DNA of 64,000 bases from Sphagnum magellanicum (lineage: Eukaryota > Streptophyta > Sphagnopsida > Sphagnales > Sphagnaceae), in assembly GCA_021904315.1 (NCBI GenBank), contig CM038924.1, positions 12,946,026 to 13,010,025 of the forward strand, in the 5' to 3' direction. Within the stretch, counting starts at the first letter, position 1; every line of letters begins with the position of its first letter. Below, one piece after another: positions 1 through 11,560 of this stretch. Under the pieces are notes generated by a model. That model was not told the DNA's origin and searched no databases. It worked only from the letters and a program-made list of their open reading frames with translations. The position numbers and the translations under genes are program-made.

Positions 1-1300
1 CATTGATCATAAATACATAAAATGATCATATTTATTCAATAGAAAATTCATGCAAAGTTTTTGCTATATATTTATGATAACAAAATTTGAATCGTTCGAC
101 ATGTCATTATTATTAACAACCATTGATTTTCTCACAAGACATGCACAAAATTATTTTTACTTATTTATTCATAATATGTACACAATCTTGTAACAATGAT
201 CAAACAACATCTTGCACGTATGATGTCTTATAAACATTCATAAATCCTTATTCAATTTTGTTGAAAATTGATTTTATGAGACAACAAAATGTCAAAAATG
301 GATTTCAAAGATAATATTATTGATAAATATGTATTTTTTCAGCAATTATTTGTGTAATTTTCTTTTATATTATTACATCTTCAAGTTGTTTTATCTTTAA
401 CTTCATCTTGTTTAAATAATTTAACAAATGTGAAAGTTTTAAATGTTTAGGTTTTTTTCCCTCTCTTTTGAAAAATGAATACTAATCTCATTTAAATTAT
501 GCTTGTAGAGGTATAAATGGGTTGGTATCATATGGCTTGTGCTATATAGTGATGATGTGATGTACAAACTTAATCAAATGATCAAGACACACATCAAGAT
601 AACATTTTAACCAAAAAGAAAAAAATAGGAAAAACATTGAGGAGAATAATAGATCTTTTCTTTTTTTGATTCAATAATTTTTTCAATTGTTTCTTTTCAC
701 ATAATGCACACATAATGAGATGAACATTGATTGTTGTCTAACAACTTAAATGAGTACAAATCAAAGTGAAGAAAAAAAATATATGTGTATACTCAAACAT
801 AGAAAACTTATGACAAAAAATGTTTCATCAAAAATCACAATCTACATGATAAAAACATAATTCTAATATCTTTAATTCTATGGTCAATCATCATTCTTGT
901 TTTGTGTTTGAAACACATTTTGATTCATCATTACCAACATGAAATATGCTTTCACATTTGTTCCTTCTTGCCTTTTGTGTATATAACTCTTAGATAATAT
1001 TTATATAATTGTGAAAAAATCACATATTTATAAAATTTATGAAACACAAAAAAACAGTAAATAGTGTATCATGCATTGAGTACCATGCATAGTATCAAAA
1101 AGATGCCATCATGGTTGTTTCCACATGCTAAATACAAAAGATATATTTTTGTTTTGACCTTTCGTAATGACATTTGCTCTTTCATTAACAAACTCTTAAA
1201 CAATGTCAACATATCCACATGAAGCCTAATTAAACATGACATGTTCATATCTCAATGACATGACATGTTCAAATAATGTTGATATAACTTAATTTCTGAC
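1..1300. other. AT-rich intergenic DNA
   Basis: No reading frame of coding character was found on either strand. The stretch is very AT-rich with many short A and T runs. No transposon domain was recognised. Confidence 0.6.
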
Positions 1301-1310
1301 CAAAGCATCA

Positions 1311-1381
1311 TAATAATATCTACAAACAAAACCCATTATCTACAAACATAAACCCTAAACCCATTATCTACAAACAAAAGC
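1311..1381. repeat. short tandem repeat, CCCATTATCTACAAACA unit
   Basis: Three imperfect copies of a unit reading approximately CCCATTATCTACAAACA follow each other, with one AAACCCTAAACCC telomere-like motif between copies two and three. The copy spacing is about 20-29 bases. No coding role is evident. Confidence 0.6.
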
Positions 1382-2980
1382 CAGTGGGGGGTTTGCAGAA
1401 TCAACCAGATGTGGTTTCAGTTTGTAAAATGTGAAACATTTTTACCATCACCTGGGGAGGGTAGAAGCTGGGCTGCAGGTTATGAGTCTAGGGTTATCAA
1501 GGTTTGAGTTCTTACAACTCTTGCCTTGATAAAATATGAAATATTTATGACTAGGAATCAACTTAGCTCAGAATCAACATCTGAAATACTGAGTCTAGAT
1601 CAAACATTTATTTTGATATACGTGATTTCATACCCAGAAAATACCCATATACCTTGACTGAGGAATTATGCTTTTTTTCATAACTTGGGCGTAATCAAAA
1701 TCAGAGATTATTTCTGTTATGTATACTTACACAGAAAATGCAACATTATTTGCATACAACTCTCTAGTTTACCAAACATCATGGGAGAATATCACCAGTC
1801 ATGATTTTGGAAATATTAACCACTGAATTGTAATCAATTTGTTTGTAAAAAAGCTAAGTTCCAGCATTCAGAAAAGCCGCAACAGACAAATACATATTGG
1901 GATTATTTGAACCAGCACCCATTAGTTCACCATCCATTGGAAAACCCTCTATGACCAGGGTTTTTTCTTTTTCTTTTTTTTCTTTTTTTTTCTTTTTTTT
2001 TTCAATTTCAGGATATTGAAAATTTTGCAATTTTTTTTCCACCAAAATTAGCAAATTTCCCAATTTTTGGGCTGGAAATAAAAACTCTGATTATGGCTCA
2101 GTTGTGGATGAAGGAACAATAGCCATCAGTGCAACCTGTCGATTGATGGATGGGTGGACAGAAAAGCACTTTTTCATTTTGGATAGATCAGTAGGTAAGT
2201 TATTAGCAGGTAAGTAGGTCTCTAGAGATGGGGTAAAAAAGAACTGGGTAACTAAATCTGCTCAGAGCGTAGTAGACACAGTAGAAAACAATGCTAAATA
2301 TGAAAGAATTTTAATTTAAAAAAACCTTCTGTATTTTGGCTACTCTACTTGAGCCATGCACAGAACATTTGGTTACTTTTCTTCAATTTTTTGGTCGAAT
2401 TATGGTTATTGAAAATCTCAAAATGTACTTGATTTTAACACTTTTAATTTTTAATTTCTCTTTTTGGCGATATATAGACAGCAAAAGAAAGGCTGTTAGA
2501 ACACTTGGTTGTAGGGGAGGTTCCAATACAAGTGGGTTCTCCTGAGGGAGGGTCGTACGAGGGCAGTAGCCTGAGGGTGTTCCCGACCGATGGAGAACAC
2601 ACCAGTATGGGAACCTCCACATACATGAAAATCTCTTCTTTTTCTTTCATCCATTCTTTCCTTCTTGTTTTTTTTGAATTTTCCTGATCTGTCCTTTTCC
2701 TCTTTGTGTTTTTGAATTTTCCTGATCCATCCCATCAAAAAATCTTTCCATGGGAACATGGGAACATAAAAATATAGTGAGATCTCCCCCACCGCATAAC
2801 TCCCTGGGGATCTTCTGCTGGGGGGAGATCCCTCAAAATACAAAGAGAAATAAAAAGAGAGGTTTTTACGAACAGAAAAAGGAAAGCAAAAGTGGAACAG
2901 AGGAGGAGGAAAAGGAGAAGGTTCTCTTTCGTCCATTCTCAGGGGAATTTGTGAAAGGGTCGCTCAGGCAGGGCCCCGGT
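1382..2980. other. intergenic DNA with a dispersed-repeat trace
   Basis: No supported gene. Around 1905-1950 the phrase CATCCATTGGAA...TATGACCAG recurs near 31280-31310, so this is part of a dispersed repeat family. The T-rich run at about 1961-2003 creates lysine-rich frames on the other strand that are low-complexity artefacts. Confidence 0.5.
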
Positions 2981-2989
2981 ATGATGTGT

Positions 2990-3012
2990 GCAGCAGCAGC
3001 AGCAGCGGCAGC
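2990..3012. repeat. (GCA)n microsatellite
   Basis: A run of GCA triplets with one GCG interruption. It lies in a short frame with no recognisable protein and is read as a simple repeat. Confidence 0.8.
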
Positions 3013-3941
3013 TTCCGGTGGTTTGGAGGGAATTTAGTTTATGACTCATCCCACATTAATGTGCATACGGGAATTGGGGCTTCACAATTTTTTGTCTTGA
3101 ATTTGAGCTATAAACAGGCATGGAGAAGTTGGGAGAAGCGTGTTGTTTGTCTCATCTCCTCTCCTCTTTGATGGGTTTTTCAAACTGCAAGTGAAGATGA
3201 TGAGATGCTTTTCTTCCTCCTGTAGGTTTATGACTATTGGTACCGCTTGTATACCTATTTCTCCGATACTGATTGTTTTGTCAGAAAAAAGACATTAGAG
3301 TGTGGTCCACTGAAGCGTTTCTTCAACTTGAAATCTGTACGCTCTCTCTCTCTCACACGCACACACACACACAATCTCTCCACCCTCTTTTCCTCGTGTG
3401 CGTACAATCAATCAAAAGGGGAAATAGAATTAGGAGTTTCAAGCGGATATTTCTTTCTTTCTTTATTTATTAATTTATCTATATTTTTTTATATCTGTAT
3501 ATGTGTATTTAGCTTTAACCTGGTTAATTACTTTTAAACTTCAAAATTGAATGTTTTTTTTTTAAACTTTTGAGATCCGGTAGGTAGGATGTCCCCCCAC
3601 AAGCTTTCTTGGCTTTTCTTACTTTGATCCCATTTGACACTGGTTGTTACAGTTATTTCTTCTTTTGTTTTTTCCTTTCTTTCTTTCCACTGTCTAAGAT
3701 CTTAAAGCTCAGCCAAAACTGAAAAAAAGCAAGTAATTAATTAAGTAATCAATCAATTAATTAGTTAATTAATTATTTAAAATTTTAAAATAAGTTTTTT
3801 CTTATTTGTATCAAGCGCTTTTTTCTTAGTTCGTCGTGTGGTATGTTAATATGGCATCGGTTGAAATCGTTGAGCGGAACGAGAGAATCACATTCAAATA
3901 AATTTGACTAAACGAGACCAAATTGTCAACCTAAAAAGGAG

Positions 3942-3966
3942 CTCTCTCTCTCTCTCTCTCTCTCTT
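3942..3966. repeat. (CT)n microsatellite
   Basis: Uninterrupted CT dinucleotides, about twelve units. It is one of two pure CT tracts in the pyrimidine-rich block before XRI1. Confidence 0.9.
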
Positions 3967-4307
3967 TCGGAGGAGCTACTACACCTACGTACAAACTTCC
4001 CGCTTTTCCAAGGGCGTGCGTGATCCAATTCATGTAGGGAGCGGGAGCAGGACAGGTACTTACTTAGCACATTTCATCGTAATGCACAAGTGTCTTCGTT
4101 GTTCCCTGTCCTGTCTCGTATCTGCCGCTGTCTTCTCACCAATTCCTTCCGCCCTTCCTTCCTTCCTTCAAGGCTCCTAGCATCATGCAATCCGTAAGGA
4201 CGGCTTTTGCAATCTCTTCACTACTACTACTACTTCTACTGTTGCTCTTAATTATCTAAATACATTGTTCCGCTTGGGAATCGACGATCAGTCTCGCAAT
4301 ACGGGAT

Positions 4308-4332
4308 CCTTCCTTCCTTCCTTCCTTCCTTT
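4308..4332. repeat. (CCTT)n microsatellite
   Basis: About six tandem CCTT units. A shorter run of the same motif occurs near 4155-4170. Confidence 0.9.
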
Positions 4333-4784
4333 GATGTTTGTGTCGTTGCAACTGAGTTATAGGTAGTGTATTTCTTTTTTTTCTCTCTTTTTTTGCATTT
4401 TTGCTTAATATGCGAGCAAGTTTGCCATTTTCTTTTTCTTTTGGACCCAAGCTTCTTTCATCGGCATTGCCAATTTTGTTGTTTGTCCAAAATCCGTATC
4501 CGTCCTCGTCGGTCTTGAATTCCTCCTTCCGGAAACGTCCACCACCCTTCATCCATGCCTTCGATCGAATCTCCTCACTCACTCACTCACTCACTTTCTT
4601 GCATGAGTCTTGGCCTGACCCACTACTGACTGACAACAGGTTGTTGTTGTTGCGGAAGACTATATAATTTTGTTGCCATCCTCTTTCTCTTCCACCGCTA
4701 TGTTAGGTACTTCCCAAGTCCAGCTCCATCAAGACTCCATTACGACATCAAAGTTTTCTTTGATTGTCCTTTTCCCACGAGTAG

Positions 4785-4788
<4 letters not shown>

Positions 4789-4815
<27 letters not shown>
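4789..4815. repeat. (CT)n microsatellite
   Basis: About thirteen uninterrupted CT units, followed by a TCATCTCTT duplication. Confidence 0.9.
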
Positions 4816-5400
4816 ATCTCTTTCATCTCTTTATGGGTTCATGAGATCATGTGTTCTACTTCGCGTTTCCATCAACGAGCTTCAAGTGTGACAATATTCA
4901 GTTTTGATGCACGACATTGTCTTTCTTGAATACCCATGATCATCACTTGTATAGCCAATCTCGAACTTCGACTTACTCCTGAAAGCAAGACTTCTGCCAT
5001 TTCTTTTTTCTTCATACTGGACGCTTGGAGCACCCTTGTCCAGGTTGCTACCGAATTGCCTTCGCCCCACCCCCCTATGGTCTAGGATCTTGTGAAACTA
5101 TCAGCTACCAGTTCTCTTCTTTCTTTCTTTCTTGGAGTTTTGAATATCCACGTGTAGCCTCTCGAATTTTGACCTTGCCCCACCCCCATCGTCCACCTTT
5201 GTTGCTGTCTCCAGTAGTGCGTTTGCATTTGATCGAGCTCTCCTGTAAAGTCTGTGAACCTTTGTGTCCACTGTAGTCTTTTCATTGCCGGCCTTGTGCT
5301 GGACCATTGCAATAATATGGCCAAAGTTTTCGGTAGGAGAACGGGCACTTTCCCTTTGCAACAGCGCAGCTTGTCCCTTTCATCACTATAATCCTGGAGG

Positions 5401-6326
5401 TGACCAGCATTAGCAATCCTTCAAGAGCCTATTTATCAAGGCCTGACAGTGTGCTCGCTCTACAAAGGTGATTGGACCCCACCCATGGTTCCTGGCTTTC
5501 TGGTTGATCATATTTTCATACAGTCACATGTCATTCTTTGGGCTGGGAGCCCAGGTGTAATTTAGATTTCTTTGGCCTTTTTCTGAGGTTTGATTTCTTG
5601 TGCTCACCCACCCTGCACATTCTCATCCTGTCTTCAACTACATGTCACATGTACCTTTTGATTACTGGAGCATGTTATAGTTGCAGTAAGCCCAGGTCAT
5701 GCCTCCAGGGTTAATCTCCCCCCCAGGGAGTCTAGGGCCATTGAAAAGACCCAACTGTGTGGCAAGATTTCTCAAGATTGATTGTTCTTGTGCTGACCTT
5801 CCTGGAGAGCCCCTTCCAGAGTGACTCAAGAATTGTTCTTGATCACAGCTTTAGAGGTTTTGGGTCCACAACCTAGGTCAGAATGTTTCATTGACCTTGA
5901 CATGGTCAAAGAATGTACATACAGAAAATAACTTTGATCACTTGCGCAGGCTGCAAATTTTGTTCCTCAATTCTGATCTTCTCAATCCACTAGTATTTCT
6001 TGCAGTCTGAAGGCTGCACAGGTCTACACAATGGAGATATCTGTTCAGGCTTTTCATTCAATTTATTTTCAAGAGTGTTCATAAATGTCTCTGATCTTCT
6101 GTACAGTGCATATCTCTTTCTGAGATTCTTATGCTTGTGCTGTTAATGTGATGCAGCTTGCCCCACAACATTACAAGCTGTACAAAGAAGTCCATGAAGG
6201 TCCTTGTTGTTTGTTTCTCATGGTAAAACCTATCAGAGGAAGGGTCCTAAAACGGAAGGAGAAGCTCAATCTTGAATCAGAAATTTGAAGAGATCACAGA
6301 TCACCTTTGTTTCACAACAACAACAA
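5401..6326 (+). promoter_or_regulatory. upstream / 5' UTR region of XRI1
   Basis: No coding exon was found. The last 100 bases before the XRI1 start are purine-rich and end in a CAACAACAACAA leader, a typical plant 5' UTR composition. The true transcription start, and whether the leader contains an intron, cannot be seen without RNA data. Confidence 0.4.
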
Positions 6327-8633
6327 ATGGCAGTTACCGGGGACAAAATCGAGCCTTGGTACTGGCAAGATGATTGTTTCAAGCTCGACCCTGAGTCTCC
6401 TCTAGGTCTGTGATTTGACAATTTTTTGTGGGCCTCATTTTAGATGCGGGCTGTACTGCAAAAATTGAGTTTCAATTCCAAGTCCATAATGTTCCTTGGC
6501 ACCTCTCAATTTATGAAGCTCAGCACATCTATGCATGTGGTGGATCTGTGGACCTACATATATGGATCATGAAAGAATTCTGACCACATGATTTTCCATG
6601 ACATTTGCAGTGATATCTAGGTCTTTTTGGGAAGACCTGACACAAATTTGTGAAGCAGAATCCCAGTCCTTGTTTGCTTCAACTCATCCCATTGATGAAA
6701 TACAAGAGGAAGCCCCTGCATTCTTCTACCTCAACAGTCAAGGTACTATTCTACCAGTGCTTTGAAAGTTCTACTCTGTGCATGCAATGAGATCTAGTTG
6801 AAATGATCACTGGATGCAAACCCCGAATTTTTCTGAATTTGTGTGTCAAAATTGATCTCTGTCTAAAAAGCATTTTGCAATGTGTCTGAAGTTTTGTAAA
6901 GTGCAAGGAGAATGTCTTCAAGCTATGGTGCAGATTTTAGCCTAGTATTATTAGATCTGATCTGAATCTTTTGTCTTGCCCATTGTTGTTTTCATCCTAC
7001 TTCAAAAGTTCTGTATTCAGCATTTCTATAAAACTCATGGCCATGCTCAGTTCGGTTGCATTCACAATCGACACTCTTGTTATGCTCCAGAATGGGGAGA
7101 GGATGTCCATTCAGATTATACTGTCCAATATGATGAGCGCTGCAAGAGGCGGCGGATGTTACACTTCACTCCAGGTGGTAAAGATGATTGCCTTCGTGCA
7201 TTGTCACCACCTTTTGAGCCTGGAAACAATCCAGACTTTGAGGTAGCATGCTTATCCATCCACAGCTAAATTCTGCACCTGATTTCAATGACTATGGGGA
7301 TATGTTGTTTCATGGTATGTTTTCCTGTGGCATGCATCACATACAATGAATGCATTGTAGTAACACTGGTGGAAATCTTGATTAAAATCCATGACACTAT
7401 ATGTTTGGTGGGGATGGCAACAGAGCTGCATTTGCTCTGTAATTCATGGATGTGAGGAGTTTCTGATCCCAAGTCCTCTGTCACCAAATATTCCCTGCCA
7501 CACAAGAAGCGGTCGGTACATCATTTGGTGCCTCACTGTCTTTGAATTGCCGTTTTGTCCTCTGTTGGCTCTGTCAGTGTCCTGCCAAATCGCTCATGCC
7601 CATGTCCAAGTTCTCTCAGCAACTCTGTTGAATCAATGTCTTTGTTGCAGATGAAATTTCCAGCTCTCTAAGTAAATCTGCTGACCAACTGCCTGAAAAA
7701 TGGATGATGAAGTTCAAGGTTACTGATGCCAACAGCTCTGCTATTGAAAAGTATGTTTAAATGAGCTTTGTTGGATAGTGTTTCACTTGTAGAGCAGCAG
7801 ACAAGTTTTCCATGATACTGAGGACTAGTAGTGCGAGCAACTTTCTTCTAAAGTGGTGGCAGGCATGCCTTACAAAAACATTTGCAACAACCTGACTTTT
7901 GGCTGACAAGATTCCTTGTGCTGTGTGGTATAGGAAGGTGGCAGTGCCAGCATTGCCTGTCATTGATGTATCAGGTAGCCAACCAATTGGCCCTCCACTG
8001 TATCAGATCTCCAGCATTTACATTTTAATCTTTTGATCTGCTGTTGGAGAGAGCCATACCTTGAACAATGACAATCCTATTGTTCTATGGTTGCAGAGCA
8101 ATGCTTGGAGCCATCATGGCAATCATGTGAAGCTGAGGTGTTGCAGGGTCCTGTAACCCCAGTTTCCAAGCCTCTCAATGCTGGTACAGTTCCTTTCTGT
8201 GTAACTGTAGAGCATGGATTTGTTGGCCGCATCCATATCAGATACTGACTCGGAAGAACAGTCTGGAGTGAGAGCATGAACTGATGAAAGGATGATGTGT
8301 TTGTGGCTATGACTGCATTGCATTGCTGCAGGGCGGAGATCAAGCCCCTTGAGTAGGTTCAAAGCAAAAGTGTCCACACCCATTGCATATCCTTTTGCAC
8401 TTGTGAAACCAAGTGGTGCCCAAGGGGATGTGACGCTGAATGACATTAATCAGAGAATTCTCAGTCCACCACCCAAGCCTCTTCCGCAACAACAGCCATC
8501 AGCTGTTAGTAAAGACAAATCCCCCCAACCTCTAATTTCAGGGTCAGGCCTCTCTGGAAAATCCATTGTGGCTTGTACCAAGATTCATACTGAAGGCAAT
8601 GGCACCATCACCATCATGAGGACTAGAGGCTAA
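6327..8633 (+). CDS. XRI1: XRI1-like protein (X-ray induced transcript 1 family), eight exons
   Basis: Proposed coding exons are 6327-6405, 6611-6742, 7091-7242, 7266-7314, 7651-7750, 7934-7974, 8097-8183 and 8332-8633. They total 942 nt in one frame, giving 313 residues. The N-terminus MAVTGDKIEPWYWQDD is short and Trp-rich. Residues 89-96 read KRRRMLHF, the hallmark core of plant XRI1 proteins. The last exon encodes YPFALVKPSG, GDVTLNDINQRI and the C-terminal TKIHTEG...TITIMRTRG. In Arabidopsis XRI1 is induced by X-rays in an ATM-dependent way, acts in DNA repair and is needed for meiosis; no enzymatic domain is known. That function is family knowledge, not seen here. Exon 3 could start elsewhere: AG at 7090 was chosen because it alone restores frame. 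The boundary after exon 3 leaves a 23-nt gap. An alternative is a GTAAAG donor after 7177 spliced directly to 7651, which also keeps frame. Confidence 0.88.
7243..7265 (+). other. 23-nt apparent intron or frame break in XRI1
   Basis: The sequence starts GTAGCATG and ends CCACAG. Reading through it hits a stop. Removing it joins ...NPDFE to LNSAPDFNDYGDMLFH in frame with the next exon. Plant introns are normally at least 60-70 nt, so this is either an extraordinary mini-intron, a sequence or assembly error, or a sign that bases 7178-7650 are all intron in the real transcript. Confidence 0.5.
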
Positions 8634-10040
8634 GTTTCCTCCAATCAACCAGCAGATCAAACCTTACCCTGCGAAGAAGACCCTTAATAAGAATCTCAGC
8701 TGAGGGGGTGGTGACAGGCCAACCTGCATTTGTTTCTTAAATGCAACCGACCTATTTCACAATACCTCTTTCCAGCAATAGTCAAAGTTGTAAATCCTGA
8801 CAAATTTGCACAAATTGCTGGACTGGAAAGGGAAAAAGTAGTATTAAACCTTGAGTGCTGATTTTGATACAAAATCCCAGTGTGAGGATGGTGCCTGCAA
8901 AGGCCAGCTTGTGTATGATAAAATGTGCTAAGTAAGATAGTTGTCTGTGACTTGAGACAAAGCCTGTAAGATAGCTGTTGCTAGTTATAGCTCATGTTTG
9001 AATAACACCAGCAAATACATGTATGTGTCCAAATTCCCACTGCTGGAAATTCCCAGTGGTTCAAAATTGAAGTCCTGGCACTCCTGTTGGATTGCTGACA
9101 TCTCTTAAGAACAATGTAAAATAGTTGTTGTTGTCTTACACTCTTCAAAATTTTCTCACATTTGGCCAAACCTAATCTGAAGCTTCTGTAAGTGTCCCTG
9201 AAGCAAATGGCTGCTGCATTGACCAGTCTACTCAATTGTGCTACTTAAAAGATCCATGGAGCATTTTCTCTTCAGCTTTCTCTCCGAAGGCAAAAACAAT
9301 GAATGGTACCTACAACATGAAAAGGGTGCTTAAGATTTTCTATTTCATTCTTAATAGACAAAAGAGGTTTTAGCATTTTTCAAAATTGCTCAATATAGAA
9401 ATGTAAATGATGATTGACTGATAACCAAAAGAAATTGAGGTGAATTGATAGAATTTTGTTCCCAAAGTTTTCCATGGTGTTTGCATAATAAGTCTCCTTA
9501 GCAATTTGCATTTAGGCCAAATTTGTGCAATGGGGGGTGATGTCCCCATTTTTATGAATAGTTGGTATGTGACATGGTTTTAAAACCTCAATGCATGTGC
9601 ATCATCTTCCTCATTTGCAAACTATGAATGCAATAACACTTCTGCAAAAAGCTTTGTAGACATTGGGTTAGATGTATAATAATATACATGAATGACTTAA
9701 GAGGTGAATTTTTCACATTCTTATATCTCTGAAGTCAATTAAAATACCTTGGAAATGTGTGTTTGAGAGGGGGGTGGGGAGTAATCTAGCAACTCATGGG
9801 AAGCATTGATTTCATAATGAGCTACATAGGACATGTGTCTCTATTTGATTGGTTCATTACAAAATTGGCCTCTCCAAAACTCTTCACATAGCTAGTAGAG
9901 CTTTCTTGTGACCAGGTTTTCTTCTTTTTTTTTCTTTTTTTTCTTTTTTTGTTGATTTTGCAAAAGTGACCATTTATTGCTGAATAAACACAAATTTGAA
10001 CAATACTTTGCAAAATAGAAAATTCAATTTTTTTTTTAAA
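8634..10040 (+). other. 3' UTR and downstream flank of XRI1, then intergenic DNA
   Basis: No further coding exon was found. The first few hundred bases have the same composition as the gene and probably include its 3' UTR. From about 9300 the DNA becomes AT-rich with a T-rich run near 9918-9950. No transposon domain was recognised. Confidence 0.45.
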
Positions 10041-10114
10041 AAAATCACTTGTCACATGTGACTTCTCCCTCCCTGGATTGCATTACACCTTCAAGAAGAA
10101 AGAGAGACTGCCAG

Positions 10115-10285
10115 AAGAGGAGAGGTTTCCCATGGAGCTTAGCTGCCTGGTGTACTTTTTTCTCCTGTGAGACCAAGAGTTGGTTCTCCTACTACAACAG
10201 AAGGAACCTTCCCCATGCAACTAACTCCCTGGAGAGTACTTTTCGCTTGTGAGACACCAAAGAGGGTTGGTTGTTCTCCGGCTGC
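10115..10285. repeat. imperfect tandem duplication, about 82-bp unit
   Basis: Two adjacent copies share TTTCCC(C)ATG, CTNCCTGGNGNGTACTTTT and CTTGTGAGAC-type phrases at matching spacing. They run approximately 10115-10196 and 10197-10285. The short reading frames over them are not recognisable proteins. Confidence 0.65.
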
Positions 10286-10378
10286 AAAGAAACAGAAGAA
10301 ACTTTACTTGTTCCAACAAACTCTGCACTGAAAGAAAGGGCTGCAAAAGATACAAAAGCCTCCCCCCATGTATTTATT

Positions 10379-10712
10379 GGCCTTGCCTACCAAAGAAGGC
10401 AAGGATATTGTGTTCAGATTCATTACAGAGTAGGCTATAGTAGCTTAAGGGAGTTTGGCCCCTAGGTAAATAATTAATAGGTCTTTTTTTTTTCTTTTTT
10501 TATATGAGGATTTTTGAAAGATGATATTTTGGCTTGTGTTAAAACTTGAGATTAGTTATAATAGAGTTATAAATAATATCTTGAAAATGATTTTTGGTTT
10601 CTTTTGGAGGATTTTTTTGAAGATTATATTTTTTTGCATGGTGAAATTCATAATTCTTCTTTTGCCTTAAGATACTTTTTAATGTAAGTGGCAAGGCCAC
10701 AGTGTGACACAG
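10379..10712. repeat. dispersed repeat family A, copy 1 (MITE-like)
   Basis: About 330 bp closely match 19224-19545. Shared landmarks in order are AAGGCAAGGAT, TTGGCCCCTAGGTAA, TATATGAGGATTTTTGAAAG, GAGATTAGTTATA and CTTCTTTTGCCTTAAGATA. The ends carry an imperfect inverted repeat: GGCCTTGCC at the left and its complement GGCAAGGCC at 10690-10698. The similarity continues a few bases past the right inverted repeat (GTGTGACA), so the true ends and class are uncertain. Confidence 0.7.
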
Positions 10713-11150
10713 GGCTACTAGCTTGGGGAAACATGGGCAAGGCCAAGACCCATCACTCCATGACATTATGGTCTACGGTGGCAGATTCAACCATTTTTTT
10801 CAAAATTTCATGTTCACCAAAGATTTGTGTTGCTATTACAAGTGTATGATCATCATCGGAATATTACGTCATATAATGTGGTCAAGAAAATCACATATTC
10901 TACAACCCCAAACCTTAATGTAAATATTATTATTTTTTGTTGCATGTCTCATGATTGCCACTTCTTCTATACACTCAAGATGACTTGTGATTAGGGCACG
11001 CCTTGTGATGGAAAGGCAAGAGGATCATATCACACCTTGGCAAACTTTTGGGTAGATGATCATCCTTTTTTCTCTTGCATTGATCACATGCCTCATGTAT
11101 TGCAAAGGACACCCAAATCCAGTGGAGTAGGAGTTGCTACCCTTAACTAA
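10713..11150. other. intergenic DNA, no gene seen
   Basis: Only short chance frames. From about 11040 rightward the DNA may already belong to the copia relic. Confidence 0.4.
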
Positions 11151-11159
11151 CTTGCATTA

Positions 11160-11560
11160 TTCATCACAAGATCAACATCCATCATTAGAATTACAAGACT
11201 ATGTAACTTGCATGACTTAAGCAATTGATGAACCTTCCAATTTTGTTAAAGCCTACTCTCATGAAGGTTCGAGGGATGCCATGGTCCAAGAAATTGAGTA
11301 AATTCATAATATTTCAACATGGGAGCTTATGGATTTGCCACATGGGAAGCAGCCATTAGGGACCAAATGGGTCTTTGGTGGGTTCAATTGGTAGCATAGA
11401 ACATTTGTACTTTGGAATGTCAAGCTTAACAAATTGATCTACTAACCTATTGCTTCAACAAAGCCTCACCACAAATGGCTAAATTGGTGAAATTGAAGTA
11501 GAAGGAAAGGATTTTGATAGGAAGTCAACTAGTACCACATGAAAATCTTCACAATGGCAT
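11160..11560 (+). pseudogene. Ty1/copia polyprotein relic (linker and start of reverse transcriptase)
   Basis: In one broken frame the + strand reads AIDEPSNFVKAYSHEG, then RDAMVQEIE, STWELMDLPHGK and QPLGTKWVFGG. This is the well-known entry into the copia-type reverse transcriptase (RVT_2): ...W..AM..E...I..N.TWELVDLP.GK..IGTKWVF. In-frame stops follow (EIE-stop, FNW-stop) and the catalytic part cannot be followed past about 11560. No LTRs were found. It is an old fragment and cannot be active. Confidence 0.75.

Larger units (their letters stand above)
3240..5400. other. pyrimidine-rich, microsatellite-rich stretch upstream of XRI1
   Basis: The + strand is strongly C/T rich. It carries (CT)n/(CA)n at 3342-3373, (CT)n at 3942-3966, (CCTT)n at 4308-4332, (ACTC)n at 4574-4595 and (CT)n at 4789-4815. 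(CT)n/(GA)n tracts are common in plant promoters and 5' UTRs, where BPC/GAGA-type proteins bind, so this may be upstream regulatory DNA of the XRI1 gene or of an unseen transcript. That is inference. The frames read here on both strands are low-complexity Ser/Leu/Phe or Lys/Glu/Arg strings and are not called as genes. Confidence 0.45.

Noticed and set aside
2496..2936. 146-residue minus-strand frame and overlapping + frames
   Set aside because: Low-complexity Ser/Pro/Phe and Lys/Glu strings mirror a purine/pyrimidine bias. No motif, no splice partners, and several frames on both strands are equally open.
4256..4582. 108-residue Lys/Glu/Arg-rich minus-strand frame
   Set aside because: It is the complement of the pyrimidine-rich block with a CCTT microsatellite inside. 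Charged repeats arise from composition, not from a protein.
5082..5361. Two overlapping minus-strand frames of 86-88 residues opposite a + frame
   Set aside because: All three frames overlap and none resembles a known protein or has plausible neighbouring exons.
8077..8446. Minus-strand frames over XRI1 exons 7-8
   Set aside because: They are shadows of the well-supported + strand exons encoding the conserved XRI1 C-terminus.
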